A stretch of 64,000 nt of DNA, taken from the NCBI RefSeq assembly GCF_013385635.1, contig NZ_JACAPR010000026.1, positions 1 to 64,000 on the forward strand, in the 5' to 3' direction. The stretch is from Pseudomonas gingeri. Its GTDB lineage: Bacteria > Pseudomonadota > Gammaproteobacteria > Pseudomonadales > Pseudomonadaceae. This document shows positions 1 through 8,705 of the stretch, one piece after another (the first letter of the stretch is position 1; every line of letters begins with the position of its first letter). Made by a program: the position numbers and the translations under genes. The notes under the pieces were generated by a model. It saw only the letters and a list, made by a program, of their open reading frames with translations. It was not told the DNA's origin and did not search any database.

Positions 1-15
1 GAGCGTCCAGAGAGG

Positions 16-81
16 CGTTCCCACGCGGAGCGTGGGAACGATCATAGGGCCTCATTGCCGGCAAGCCGGCTCCCACAGGGA
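16..81. repeat. Palindromic REP-like repeats at the left edge
   Basis: A perfect 10-bp stem lies at 16-25 and 31-40 with a 5-base loop. It is followed by the palindromic core GCCGGCAAGCCGGC at 57-70. The same core recurs at several intergenic sites in this window, as expected for Pseudomonas repetitive extragenic palindromes. No gene is seen in the first 170 bases. Confidence 0.75.
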
Positions 82-125
82 TAGGCATGATCGTGGGAAT
101 GATCGTGTCGGCCGGTCCCTACATC

Positions 126-170
126 CGGGCATAAAAAAACCACCTCTGGCAGGTGGTTTTTTTATGCCCG
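126..170. terminator. Bidirectional intrinsic terminator after queD
   Basis: A perfect 20-bp inverted repeat (126-145 and 151-170, 5-base loop) carries a seven-A run on one side and a seven-T run on the other, so it can stop transcripts from either direction. It lies four bases beyond the leftward queD stop codon. Confidence 0.9.
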
Positions 171-174
171 GTAT

Positions 175-531
175 TCACTCCCCGCGGTAGATACATCCGC
201 TGGTGCAGGTCTCATGGATGCGGATCGCCGACAGCTCAGGCAATAGCGGCTTCAGTTCCTGCCAGATCCACTTCGCCAGATTTTCGCTGGTCGGGTTCTC
301 CAGGCCAGGGATATCGTTCAGGTAGTTGTGGTCCAGGCGCTCATAGAGAGGCTTGAAGATCGCCTTGATCTCGGAGAAATCGCGAATCCAACCGGTATGC
401 TGGTCGACTTCACCGCTCAGATGGATCGCCACCTTGAAGGAGTGACCATGCAGGCGGCCACACTTGTGTCCATCCGGTACGTGAGGCAGGCGGTGGGCGG
501 ATTCGAACGTAAACTCTTTGAAGATTTCCAC
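175..531 (-). CDS. queD: 6-carboxy-5,6,7,8-tetrahydropterin synthase QueD
   Basis: QueD converts 7,8-dihydroneopterin triphosphate to 6-carboxytetrahydropterin, the second step of queuosine and 7-deazapurine synthesis in the cytosol. The 118-residue length matches the bacterial enzyme. The zinc ligands are visible as His13, His28 and His30 (SAHRLPH and LHGHSF), and the catalytic Cys24 sits in the HKCGRLHGH segment. Near the C-terminus is the conserved HETCTSG substrate-binding segment. It appears to be a single-gene unit ending at the strong terminator just downstream. No preQ1 riboswitch was recognised in the short upstream gap (532-616). Confidence 0.93.
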   Translation of the reverse strand: MEIFKEFTFESAHRLPHVPDGHKCGRLHGHSFKVAIHLSGEVDQHTGWIRDFSEIKAIFKPLYERLDHNYLNDIPGLENPTSENLAKWIWQELKPLLPELSAIRIHETCTSGCIYRGE

Positions 532-616
532 AGTATTGTCAGCTCTGAAGGGTGGCTATCGCTTGAGCGATAAGTGCAACTCGGCAGTTTAACAGCTCCG
601 CTGCGTGATGACCGAC

Positions 617-1696
617 TCAAAGCGCCAGCAGGCGCTCGCCCAGCCCGCCGTTATCGGCCAGTTCGAGGAATTCGTCACCCAGGCGCCGGCTCTGTGCCAT
701 TGCCTCGCGCCAGTAGGCCTGGCGGCCCTTGTCATCGCCCATGTAGCGCTTGAAGTCATTGCGGTCCGGCAGTTTGCCGTGAGGCAGGCGGGCCAGGTAT
801 TCACGCGAAGGGGCCAGCAGCAGGACATCCTGCAGCCGGTCCGGATTCCCGCGTCGCCATGGCAGCGCCTTGTCGAACCAACCGGGAATGACCTTGTCCG
901 TGAAGTGCGGATACAGCACCACATCCTCGCCGCTAAAGGGCAGGTCAAGGTGATAGTCGAGCAGGCCGCCGTCGCGATAGGTACCCTTGCCGACGCCGAC
1001 GATGTCCCGTACGCCCTCCATCACCATCGGGATCGAGCCGGAGGCCAGCAGTCCCTGGCGCAGGTTATCCGAGGCCAGTGGCAGCAAGCGTGACGGAAAG
1101 TCCTGCAGGGGCAGCAGGGGAGGGGACAGGCGCGGGTCATGCAGGATCACCCGCTCGAAGTGGCGGGCCAGGCGCCCGCGTCCGACCAGGTTATCGGCAA
1201 TGACCGAGGACAGCCCCAGTCCGAGACGACCCCGATGGTCGTGGGCCAGCAAGCCATGGCTCTTCACGATGACCACGTTCAAGCGGTAGTGCTCGTTTGT
1301 CAGGATCGAGGCGTCCCGGCCATCGAGCAGGTCATGCAGCATGCGCTGACAGCTCTGGCTGACCTCGGCCATGGTCACGCCCTTGGCGAAGCTCTGTTCG
1401 TTGTACAGCTGTCCCAGGCGTTCGATGCCTTGCGCTGCATTCGGCAGACAGGCACTGGCAAACCGCCAGGCACCGATCGAGGCGCCGATCAGCGAGCGCT
1501 CTCGTGGACTCGCCGGCAGCCATTCACCGAACAGTGCCAGGTCCAGGCCCTGGATGCCCAGGGCTTTCGGTCCGCCCGCCGCGCCCGGCAGCGTGCCGAC
1601 ATCGGCGGCCTTCAGGCCACCTTCACGAATACGCCGGAATGCGCGCTTGCCGGCCTTGAGGGTCAGCGCGGGAAATTTGATGTGAATCGCAGTCAT
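617..1696 (-). CDS. Patatin-like phospholipase family protein
   Basis: The protein has 359 residues. The patatin nucleophile elbow GxSxG is seen as GASIG around residue 91, and the DG-G/A dyad motif as YRDGGLLD around residue 242. The glycine-rich oxyanion loop is noncanonical: GAAGGPKALG around residues 38-47, where most patatins have DGGGxRG. No signal peptide or membrane segment is evident, so it is probably a cytosolic serine lipase or acyl hydrolase; the substrate cannot be inferred. It lies between queD and the divergent PepSY/two-component operon and has no evident functional partner. Confidence 0.8.
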   Translation of the reverse strand: MTAIHIKFPALTLKAGKRAFRRIREGGLKAADVGTLPGAAGGPKALGIQGLDLALFGEWLPASPRERSLIGASIGAWRFASACLPNAAQGIERLGQLYNEQSFAKGVTMAEVSQSCQRMLHDLLDGRDASILTNEHYRLNVVIVKSHGLLAHDHRGRLGLGLSSVIADNLVGRGRLARHFERVILHDPRLSPPLLPLQDFPSRLLPLASDNLRQGLLASGSIPMVMEGVRDIVGVGKGTYRDGGLLDYHLDLPFSGEDVVLYPHFTDKVIPGWFDKALPWRRGNPDRLQDVLLLAPSREYLARLPHGKLPDRNDFKRYMGDDKGRQAYWREAMAQSRRLGDEFLELADNGGLGERLLAL

Positions 1697-1879
1697 ACAG
1701 CCCTCGTTCTCTGGGTCGCCGAATTATAGGGAAGGTTGCCGCGAAAGGCTGTCGACATCAGGAAAAGGGCCGGTTTGTGAATAGGCGTGAATAGATGACA
1801 GCCGGGGAAATTCAGCTTCGCTTAAGTTGAGACGGTTAACGTGGCGGGCATAACTGGCCATTTGCCATGGAGACCTACG

Positions 1880-2188
1880 ATGAAAGCCCTGGGCGCCGCT
1901 TTGGCCTTTTTCGCTCTGGTAGTCACCACCTGTCATGTATCGGGTCGTGATATTGCCAGTGACGAAGCGGCGAAACTGCAAGTGGCAGGTACAATCCAGC
2001 CTCTTGATCGATTGACGGCCGTTGCCTTGGCCCGACACCCTGGCGCTGTGCTGGGGGATACCGAGTTGGACGAGAAATACGGCCACTACATTTATCAGGT
2101 AGAACTGCGCGATGCTCAGGGAATTGAGTGGGAGATTGAATTGGACGCCATCAGCGGTCAGGTTCTCAAGGACCATCAGGACAGGTAA
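1880..2188 (+). CDS. PepSY-domain periplasmic protein (first of pair)
   Basis: This is a 102-residue exported protein with an N-terminal hydrophobic signal (residues 3-17). It is followed by one PepSY-like unit with the typical pattern of a short helix (LTAVALARHPGAVL), then YIYQVELRDAQG and an acidic strand ending LDAISGQVLKD. I chose the ATG at 1880 because GGAG sits six bases upstream; a longer frame from 1841 lacks these signals. The stop overlaps the next start (TAATG). PepSY proteins are thought to act as periplasmic inhibitors or ligand-binding modules. Encoded ahead of a two-component system, it probably modulates or responds to that sensor, like the small genes leading the bqs operon. 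Confidence 0.8.
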   Translation: MKALGAALAFFALVVTTCHVSGRDIASDEAAKLQVAGTIQPLDRLTAVALARHPGAVLGDTELDEKYGHYIYQVELRDAQGIEWEIELDAISGQVLKDHQDR

Positions 2189-2496
2189 TGATCTTCAATG
2201 CGCGTGCCTGCGCTCTGCTGGCGCTGACCACTCTCTGTTCCCTGGCGTCGGCCAGGGACCTGGACCAGGACGAAGCCCTGCGCCTGCGTCAGCAGGGGGT
2301 GATCCTGCCTCTTGAGCGCCTGCTGCAGCAGGCCATGGGGCATTACCCCGGGGCGAAGCTGCTGGAGGCTGAACTGGAGGCCAAGCATGGCCTCTATGTC
2401 TACGAGGTCGAATTGCTGACCCAGGCCGGTGTGGTCCGGGAACTCAAGCTGGACGCCAGCAATGGTGACTTATTGAAAGACGAGGAGGATGACTGA
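2188..2496 (+). CDS. PepSY-domain periplasmic protein (second of pair)
   Basis: This 102-residue protein resembles its upstream neighbour: signal peptide (residues 5-22, cleavage likely after SARD or nearby), an acidic helix (DQDEALRLRQQG), a second helix (LERLLQQAMGHYPGAKLL) and the strands YVYEVELLT and LKLDASNGDLLKDEEDD. The very acidic C-terminus could bind cations. Start and stop overlap the flanking genes by one base each, so the pair is probably translationally coupled with the response regulator. Tandem duplication of one ancestral gene is the simplest reading. Confidence 0.8.
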   Translation: MIFNARACALLALTTLCSLASARDLDQDEALRLRQQGVILPLERLLQQAMGHYPGAKLLEAELEAKHGLYVYEVELLTQAGVVRELKLDASNGDLLKDEEDD

Positions 2497-3164
2497 TGCG
2501 GCTGCTGCTGGTGGAAGATAACGTGCCCCTGGCTGATGAGCTGCTGGCCGGCCTGGCACGCCAGGGATACGCCGTCGACTGGTTGGCTGATGGGCGCGAT
2601 GCGGCGTATCAGGGGGCGACCGAGCCCTATGACCTGGTCATTCTCGATCTGGGGCTGCCGGGCTTGCCGGGTTTGGAGGTGCTGCAGCAATGGCGGGCCG
2701 GTGGCCTGACGGTGCCGGTGCTGATCCTGACCGCACGGGACTCCTGGGCCGAGCGTATCGAAGGGCTGAAGGCCGGAGCCGACGACTACCTGACCAAACC
2801 CTTTCATCCGGAAGAGCTGCAACTGCGGGTGCAGTCGTTGCTGCGTCGTGCCCACGGCCAGCCCAACCAGCCGACGCTGAAGGCTGCGGGCCTGCATCTG
2901 GATGAGGGCCGCCAGTGCGTCAGCCGCGACGGTGCGGAGATCCAGCTGACCGCGGCCGAGTTTCGCCTGTTGCGCTACTTCATGCTGCACCCCGAGCAGA
3001 TTCTTTCCAAAGGTCATCTGGCCGAACATCTCTACAACGGTGAAACCGAACGCGATTCGAATGTGCTGGAAGTGCACGTCAATCACCTGCGCCGCAAGCT
3101 CGGGCGTGCGGTGATCGAGACTCGCCGCGGCCAGGGTTACCGGTTCGGCGGAACCACCGGGTGA
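2496..3164 (+). CDS. bqsR: OmpR/PhoB-family response regulator, BqsR-like
   Basis: This is a 222-residue DNA-binding response regulator. The receiver domain (residues 1-118) has the acidic pair Glu7-Asp8, the phospho-acceptor Asp51 (VILDLGLPG), Thr79 and Lys101. The C-terminal winged helix (about 125-220) ends in the family signature NHLRRKLG...ETRRGQGYRFG. It sits in a four-gene overlapping operon with two PepSY genes and its kinase. The name rests on remembered synteny with P. aeruginosa bqsRS (carRS, Fe(II) and Ca2+ response), where the same chemoreceptor genes lie next door; the sequence alone shows only the OmpR class. Confidence 0.85.
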   Translation: MRLLLVEDNVPLADELLAGLARQGYAVDWLADGRDAAYQGATEPYDLVILDLGLPGLPGLEVLQQWRAGGLTVPVLILTARDSWAERIEGLKAGADDYLTKPFHPEELQLRVQSLLRRAHGQPNQPTLKAAGLHLDEGRQCVSRDGAEIQLTAAEFRLLRYFMLHPEQILSKGHLAEHLYNGETERDSNVLEVHVNHLRRKLGRAVIETRRGQGYRFGGTTG

Positions 3165-4477
3165 GGTCGATCCAGCGCCGCCTGAGCCTGGGCCTGGTCA
3201 GCGTGCTGCTGGTGGTCGGCCTGATCGTCGCGCAAACCAGCCTGTGGTTGTTCGAAGTGGGCCTGCAGCGCTATCTGGAGGATGGCCTGCACGCCGACAG
3301 CGAGAACTTGCTGGTCGCCCTGGTACGCGGCCCCCAGGGGCTACAGCTGGATGAGCGGCGATTGTCCCCGGCTTATCAGCGACCGTTCTCCGGGCACTAC
3401 TTCCGGATCGACTTCGCCGATCATCACTGGCGTTCCCGTTCGCTCTGGGACCAGGAGCTACCGGTTCCGGCGCAACCGGGCCTGCATGCCAACCTGCAAC
3501 TGGGACCCGAAGGGCAGATGCTGCTGGTGCTGCGTTCGGACTACCGGCGGCTCGGGCAGTCGATCAGCATCAGCGTGGCTCAGGACTACACGCCGGTGCG
3601 GGAAAGCTTCCAACTGATGCAGCGTATCGGCCTGGGGATCGGCCTCGCGGCGCTGATCGTGATGCTCTTGTTGCAACGGGTCACCGTTCGCCGGGCCTTG
3701 CGTCCTCTGGAAAACGCTCGGGAACAGATCGCGCAATTGCAGCAGGGGCAGCGCTCGCAACTGGATACCCAGGTGCCGCTGGAACTCGAACCGCTGGTGG
3801 CGCAGATCAACCATCTGCTGGCCCATACCGAAGACAGCCTCAAACGTTCACGCAATGCCCTGGGCAATCTCGGCCATGCCCTGAAAACCCCGTTAGCGGT
3901 GCTGCTGAGCCTGGCGTCGAGCACCCGGCTGGATGGCCAGCCAGACTTGCGCAAGGTGTTGCGCGAACAGCTGGAACAGATCGAACAGCGCCTGAGTCGT
4001 GAGTTGAACCGTGCCCGTCTCGCTGGCGAGGCCTTGCCGGGCGTGCCATTCGATTGTGATACGGAGCTGCCCGGGTTGCTCTCGACCCTGAGCATGATCC
4101 ATGGCGATCACCTGCTGTTGAGCCATGCCTCACCACCCGGCCTGCAGTTGCCCTGGGACCGGGAGGACTTGCTCGAACTGCTGGGTAACCTGCTGGACAA
4201 CGCCTGCAAGTGGGCCGATGCCGAAGTACGCCTGAGCATCGCCGAAACCGCGGGAGGTCATCGCCTGAGTATCGAAGATGATGGTCCGGGGATTCCCGAG
4301 CAGAATCGGGATGCGGTATTCAGCCGTGGAACGCGCCTGGATGAGCAGACCATCGGGCATGGGCTGGGATTGGGCATCGTGCGCGATATCGTCGACGCCT
4401 GGGGGGCGCGGATGAGCTTGTCGAGCAGCCCGCTGGGCGGGCTGCTGGTGACGATCGATTTGCCGCGCAGAAGCTGA
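3161..4477 (+). CDS. bqsS: Membrane sensor histidine kinase, PhoQ-like H-box (BqsS-like)
   Basis: A 438-residue kinase starting at GTG and overlapping the regulator by four bases. TM1 is at about 11-31 and TM2 at about 155-172, enclosing a periplasmic sensor of some 120 residues. A HAMP-like linker follows, then the H-box GHALKTPLAVL with His239. This is the PhoQ-type H-box rather than the usual HELRTP. The ATPase domain has the N-box LLGNLLDNACKW (Asn347), G1 DDGPGIP and G2 GHGLGLGIV. No RExxE iron motif is present; the nearest match is RESFQ at 147-151 just before TM2. Ligand identity is inferred from synteny only. Confidence 0.85.
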   Translation: MRSIQRRLSLGLVSVLLVVGLIVAQTSLWLFEVGLQRYLEDGLHADSENLLVALVRGPQGLQLDERRLSPAYQRPFSGHYFRIDFADHHWRSRSLWDQELPVPAQPGLHANLQLGPEGQMLLVLRSDYRRLGQSISISVAQDYTPVRESFQLMQRIGLGIGLAALIVMLLLQRVTVRRALRPLENAREQIAQLQQGQRSQLDTQVPLELEPLVAQINHLLAHTEDSLKRSRNALGNLGHALKTPLAVLLSLASSTRLDGQPDLRKVLREQLEQIEQRLSRELNRARLAGEALPGVPFDCDTELPGLLSTLSMIHGDHLLLSHASPPGLQLPWDREDLLELLGNLLDNACKWADAEVRLSIAETAGGHRLSIEDDGPGIPEQNRDAVFSRGTRLDEQTIGHGLGLGIVRDIVDAWGARMSLSSSPLGGLLVTIDLPRRS

Positions 4478-4496
4478 AGCGACTGCGCGCGGGACC

Positions 4497-6644
4497 TCAG
4501 GCCCGGAACTGATCCATCAGCCCCTGTTGCTGGTTGGCCAACTGGTTGAGCGACTGGCTGACCCGTGCCGATTCGTTGGCCTGGCCGGACAGCGATTCGG
4601 TGACATCGCGAATGCTCGCCACGTTGTTGTTGATTTCCTCGGCCACCGCGCTCTGTTCTTCCGCCGCGCTGGCAATCTGCAGGTTCATGTCGGTGATCAC
4701 CGTTACCGCGTCGCCGATCTGCTGCAATGCCGTCACTGCCTGGCTGACCTGCTCGACACTGCCCTGGGCCTGGCGGTGGCTGTTGCCCATGGAGGTCACC
4801 ACTTCGCGGGTGCCGGTTTGCAGTTCCTCGATGACCTGGCGGGTTTCCTCCACTGACTCCTGGGTGCGCCGCGCGAGATTGCGCACTTCGTCGGCGACCA
4901 CCGCAAAGCCGCGTCCGGCTTCACCGGCCCGAGCGGCTTCGATGGCGGCGTTGAGCGCCAGCAGATTGGTCTGCTCGGCAATCGCACGAATGACTTCCAG
5001 CACCGAACCGATCTTCTCGCTGTTGGCCGCCAAGCCTTCGACCTGGCCCATGGCGTCGCTCATGTCGGCGGCCAGATGGCCGATGCTGGCGGTGGTGCGA
5101 CCGATCACGGTCAGTCCCTGGCGCGTCGCCTGGTCGGCATCACGCGCGGCCTGGGCGGCCTGGGCCGCGCTGCGGGCGACATCCTGGGCGGTGGCACTCA
5201 TTTCATGGGAGGCGGTGGCGACCTGGTCGACCTGGCGGTACTGCTGCTCCATGCCGGCGCTGGTCTCGGTGGCGATGGACGCTGACTGGTCGGCGGTGCC
5301 ACGGGCGTCCTGGACCGAACGCTTGACGTCGGCGATCACCGGCTGCAGCTTGTCGAGGAAACGGTTGAACCAGCCTGCCAGTTGGCCCAATTCATCCTGC
5401 TTGTCGTAGTGCAGGCGACGGGTCAGGTCACCTTCGCCACTGGCGATATCTTCGAGCATATTGGCCACGCCGAGAATCGGCCGGGTCACGCTGCGGGCCA
5501 TCAGCCAGACCAGCAACAGTCCGATCACGGCGCCGAGCAGGCCCAGACCCAGCTCGATCAGGGTGCCGGCGGCGTTGCGCTCATCGAGTTGGGTCTTCAG
5601 CGCTTCGGCCGGCCCGACCAGGACTTTTTCCGGCACATCGAGCAACACGCCCCATGGCTTGCCGCCGGGAATCGGCAGGAATGGTGCGAGAATCTTCAGT
5701 TGCGCGTCACTGCGCAGCACCTGTGTTTCGCTGCTGCCGGCCAGTTGGCGGATCAGTGCGGCACCATTGTGGCTGTCGACCTGGTCCAGGCGCTGGCTGA
5801 GCTTGCCGGCATCCGGGCTGTAGCCGGCCAGCAGGCCCACCGGGCTGAGAATACTGACACTGGTCTGGCCGTCGTAGAGTTTCTTGCTCGCCTGCTGGCT
5901 GACCGCTTGCAGGCTGTTGAGATTGATATCCACGGACAGCGAGGCGATGACCTTGCCCTCGACGATCAGTGGAAACACGATGCTGGTCATCAGCACGTTA
6001 TGACCATCGATCTCGTAGAAGTAGGGTTCGATCACGCAGGGCTTGAGGGTGCTGCGCGGGCAGGTGAACCAGGCGTTGTTCGGTTCGCCGCTGGGACCGG
6101 TGCTGGTGTCGCTCATGTCGCTTTCCGGCAGCGCCATGGAGGTCAGTTGGCCCGGGGTCGGTTGCGACCAGTAGAGGGCAAAGCGGCCCTTGTCGTTGCT
6201 GCCCAGTTCCTTCTGGCCGGCGAACAGTTCGTCCTTGCTGTCCAGTGCATTGGCTTCGAAGACCAGAGACAGGCCGAGCAGGTCCGGGTTGGCCTGCAGT
6301 GCGGCCTTGACCTGGCGGGTCAGGTCCTCGCGCAAGTCGAAGGCATCGAGAAAACGCTTCTGCGCCTGTTCGCGCAGGAACAGCACCTGGCGGGCAAAAC
6401 CGTTGCCGTACTGGTAGGCGTCCATGAACTGGCGACGAATGATCAACGCCTGCACTTCACCCTGGGCCTCGATGCGCGCCTGGGCGGCCTCGTTGAGCAT
6501 CTCCATGCTCGATGCCTTGACCAGCTCCGAACTGTGCTCCATGCGATAGAGCGAAAGGCCGACCAGCAGGGTGACGATCCCCAACAGGCTGAGTCCGGCG
6601 AGCAGGGTGATTTTCCATTGGATGGAAAGCTGTCTGAGCGACAT
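4497..6644 (-). CDS. tlpQ: Methyl-accepting chemotaxis protein, TlpQ-like
   Basis: A 715-residue chemoreceptor. TM1 is at about 11-31, followed by a large periplasmic region to about 360, long enough for a double-Cache ligand-binding domain. TM2 is at about 362-384, then HAMP and a signalling domain whose hairpin tip carries the invariant AEQTNLLALNAAIEAARAGE segment. The length and its position beside a CtpM-like receptor and a bqs-like system match TlpQ of P. aeruginosa (polyamine/histamine receptor), but the ligand is inferred. It lacks a C-terminal CheR/CheB-binding pentapeptide, ending in LMDQFRA. It converges on the kinase gene with only 19 bases between stops. Confidence 0.85.
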   Translation of the reverse strand: MSLRQLSIQWKITLLAGLSLLGIVTLLVGLSLYRMEHSSELVKASSMEMLNEAAQARIEAQGEVQALIIRRQFMDAYQYGNGFARQVLFLREQAQKRFLDAFDLREDLTRQVKAALQANPDLLGLSLVFEANALDSKDELFAGQKELGSNDKGRFALYWSQPTPGQLTSMALPESDMSDTSTGPSGEPNNAWFTCPRSTLKPCVIEPYFYEIDGHNVLMTSIVFPLIVEGKVIASLSVDINLNSLQAVSQQASKKLYDGQTSVSILSPVGLLAGYSPDAGKLSQRLDQVDSHNGAALIRQLAGSSETQVLRSDAQLKILAPFLPIPGGKPWGVLLDVPEKVLVGPAEALKTQLDERNAAGTLIELGLGLLGAVIGLLLVWLMARSVTRPILGVANMLEDIASGEGDLTRRLHYDKQDELGQLAGWFNRFLDKLQPVIADVKRSVQDARGTADQSASIATETSAGMEQQYRQVDQVATASHEMSATAQDVARSAAQAAQAARDADQATRQGLTVIGRTTASIGHLAADMSDAMGQVEGLAANSEKIGSVLEVIRAIAEQTNLLALNAAIEAARAGEAGRGFAVVADEVRNLARRTQESVEETRQVIEELQTGTREVVTSMGNSHRQAQGSVEQVSQAVTALQQIGDAVTVITDMNLQIASAAEEQSAVAEEINNNVASIRDVTESLSGQANESARVSQSLNQLANQQQGLMDQFRA

Positions 6645-6939
6645 GAAAGACGTCCTTAATCTTGAACTACAGAGGTTTGGAAGTTTAACGGCCTGGTCAG
6701 CTTTTTCTTTATTTGAACGAACAAATAAAAAACAATGACCTGTGTCAGGAAAGTGCGGGTTTTATCCCATCGAATGACTGTCGATTGAAATCGACAATAC
6801 GTCGTTGACGGTCGATTTCATGCTGGCCATAACTGCCGTCCCCACGGTTCGTGTGGCTTCTGCGGGTGCCGATGGCCCTCAACTTTCCGGCGTCGGGGCC
6901 GTTAACCCCTTACCTGCCGACAATAAAGAGAACACCACC

Positions 6940-8622
6940 ATGCGCCTGAGCCTGAAGGCCAAAGTCCTGTCCCTCGCGGTATTGCCGGTCCTGCTGTTCG
7001 CGGTCGTGATCAGCCTGACCACTGTGCTGATCCTGCAGAACCAGGCCCGCAACGAAGTCGAGGAAACCCGGCAGCGACTGATCTCCGAGGCCAAGGCCAC
7101 CTTGCAGAGCTATGTGGCGGTGGCGATGACCGCGATCAAGCCGCTCTACGATGCCGCCGCGCCGGGTGACCAGGCTTCCCGCGATCAGGTGATCAAGCTG
7201 TTGGCGAGCATCAAGTACGGCAAGGACGGTTACTTCTTCGGCTACGATTCGCAGATCGTCCGGCTGTTCAAGAGCAACAGCCCGGAAGGCCTGGGCAATA
7301 GTTTCAGGGAGGCCCGTGATCCCAACGGCGTCTATGTGAACCGGGATCTGGTGCAAGTTGCCAAGGACGGTACCCATTACCTGCAATACAGTTCGCCGCT
7401 GCCGGGCAATGAGACGGTGCTGGTACCCAAGCTGGGCTACACCGAGTACCTGTCCAAGTGGGACATGGCCATCGGCTCCTCGGTCAACCTCGATGGCATT
7501 GAAGCCCAGGTCGCGGTGGTGCAGGGCAAGGTCAACGAACGCATGGAAGGCGTGGTGCTGAGCATCGTCGGGATTGCCGTGCTGGTACTGCTGGTGATCG
7601 CGGTGGTCGGGATGATCGTCGCCAATACCATCCTGCGCCCGTTGATCCTGATGAAGGCCAACCTCGACGATATCGCCGCGGGCGAGGGTGACCTCACGCA
7701 CCGCCTGGCGATCACCAGCCAGGACGAACTGGGGGAACTGGCCGGCTCGTTCAACCGCTTTGTCGACAAGATCCATGGCCTGGTCCGGCAGATTACCGAG
7801 ATGACCGGCCAGTTGACCGGGCTGGTCGGTCAGGTCTCCGAGCAGGCCAACCGCTCGGAGCAGGCGATGGAGCGTCAGCGCCACGAAACCGATCAGGTCG
7901 CCACGGCGATCAACCAGATGTCGTCGGCGGCCCAGGAAGTCGCGCGCAGTGCCCAGGGCGCGGCGGTCGCGGCCCAGCAGACCGATGCCGAAGGCCAGAC
8001 CGCCAAGCGCGTGGTGGATGGCAGCATCCAGCAGATTCACGCGCTGGTGGAGGATATCCGCAGCAGCGGTACCTCCCTGGACAGCCTGCAGCAGGACGTG
8101 ACGTCGATTGTCAGCGTGCTGGGAGTGATCCGTTCGATTGCCGAACAGACCAACCTGCTGGCGCTCAACGCGGCCATCGAGGCCGCCCGGGCCGGTGAGG
8201 CCGGACGTGGTTTCGCGGTGGTCGCCGACGAGGTCCGGGCGCTGGCCAGCCGGACCCAGCAGAGCACCCAGGAAATCCAGGGGATGATCGATCGTTTGCA
8301 GTCGGGCACGCAGTTGGCGGTCGAGGCCATGCGCCGTTCCAGTGAAGCGGGCGACGGCACTTCGGTGCGCGCCAACGAAGCAGGTGCCTCGCTGGATACC
8401 ATGGCGCAGTTGATCGGCACCATCAATGCGATGAACGCGCAGATCGCCAGCGCTGCCGAGGAGCAGACGGCGGTCGCCGAAGAGATCAACCGCAGCGTGC
8501 ACCAGATTGCCACGGCGGTGGACAGTGTGGCCGATGAAACCCAACGGGGCGCCCAGACTTCCCGCAGCCTGGCGGATCTGGGGCAGCGCCTGGGCAAGCT
8601 GGTGGGGCAGTTCCGGATCTGA
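6940..8622 (+). CDS. ctpM: Methyl-accepting chemotaxis protein, CtpM-like (sCache)
   Basis: A 560-residue chemoreceptor. The ATG at 6940 is preferred over the longer frame from 6805 because it begins a canonical MCP N-terminus (MRLSLKAKVLSLAVLPVLL) with AAAGAG upstream; the extra 45 codons look non-coding. TM1 is at about 9-31. A single-Cache domain follows, with the signature YGKDGYFFGYD and later KLGYTEYLSKWDMAIGSS. TM2 is at about 205-230, then HAMP and the signalling tip AEQTNLLALNAAIEAARAGE. Synteny with P. aeruginosa CtpM suggests a malate or C4-dicarboxylate ligand. The divergent 295-bp gap to the TlpQ-like gene must hold both promoters and is AT-rich around 6700-6745. Confidence 0.87.
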   Translation: MRLSLKAKVLSLAVLPVLLFAVVISLTTVLILQNQARNEVEETRQRLISEAKATLQSYVAVAMTAIKPLYDAAAPGDQASRDQVIKLLASIKYGKDGYFFGYDSQIVRLFKSNSPEGLGNSFREARDPNGVYVNRDLVQVAKDGTHYLQYSSPLPGNETVLVPKLGYTEYLSKWDMAIGSSVNLDGIEAQVAVVQGKVNERMEGVVLSIVGIAVLVLLVIAVVGMIVANTILRPLILMKANLDDIAAGEGDLTHRLAITSQDELGELAGSFNRFVDKIHGLVRQITEMTGQLTGLVGQVSEQANRSEQAMERQRHETDQVATAINQMSSAAQEVARSAQGAAVAAQQTDAEGQTAKRVVDGSIQQIHALVEDIRSSGTSLDSLQQDVTSIVSVLGVIRSIAEQTNLLALNAAIEAARAGEAGRGFAVVADEVRALASRTQQSTQEIQGMIDRLQSGTQLAVEAMRRSSEAGDGTSVRANEAGASLDTMAQLIGTINAMNAQIASAAEEQTAVAEEINRSVHQIATAVDSVADETQRGAQTSRSLADLGQRLGKLVGQFRI

Positions 8623-8628
8623 AAACAT

Positions 8629-8679
8629 CGCCGGCAAGCCGGCTCCCACAAATCCCCTGTGGGAGCCGGCTTGCCGGCG
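8629..8679. repeat. REP palindrome between ctpM and trhP
   Basis: A perfect 22-bp inverted repeat (8629-8650 and 8658-8679, loop AATCCCC) built on the GCCGGCAAGCCGGC core. It lies between two convergent genes and could also block transcription read-through. Confidence 0.85.
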
Positions 8680-8705
8680 AAGAGGGCAGCCCAGCCAGCA
8701 ATGCT

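Noticed and set aside
532..616. Possible preQ1 riboswitch ahead of queD
   Set aside because: The gap is only 85 bases and no preQ1 aptamer pattern with a following terminator or sequestered start was found.
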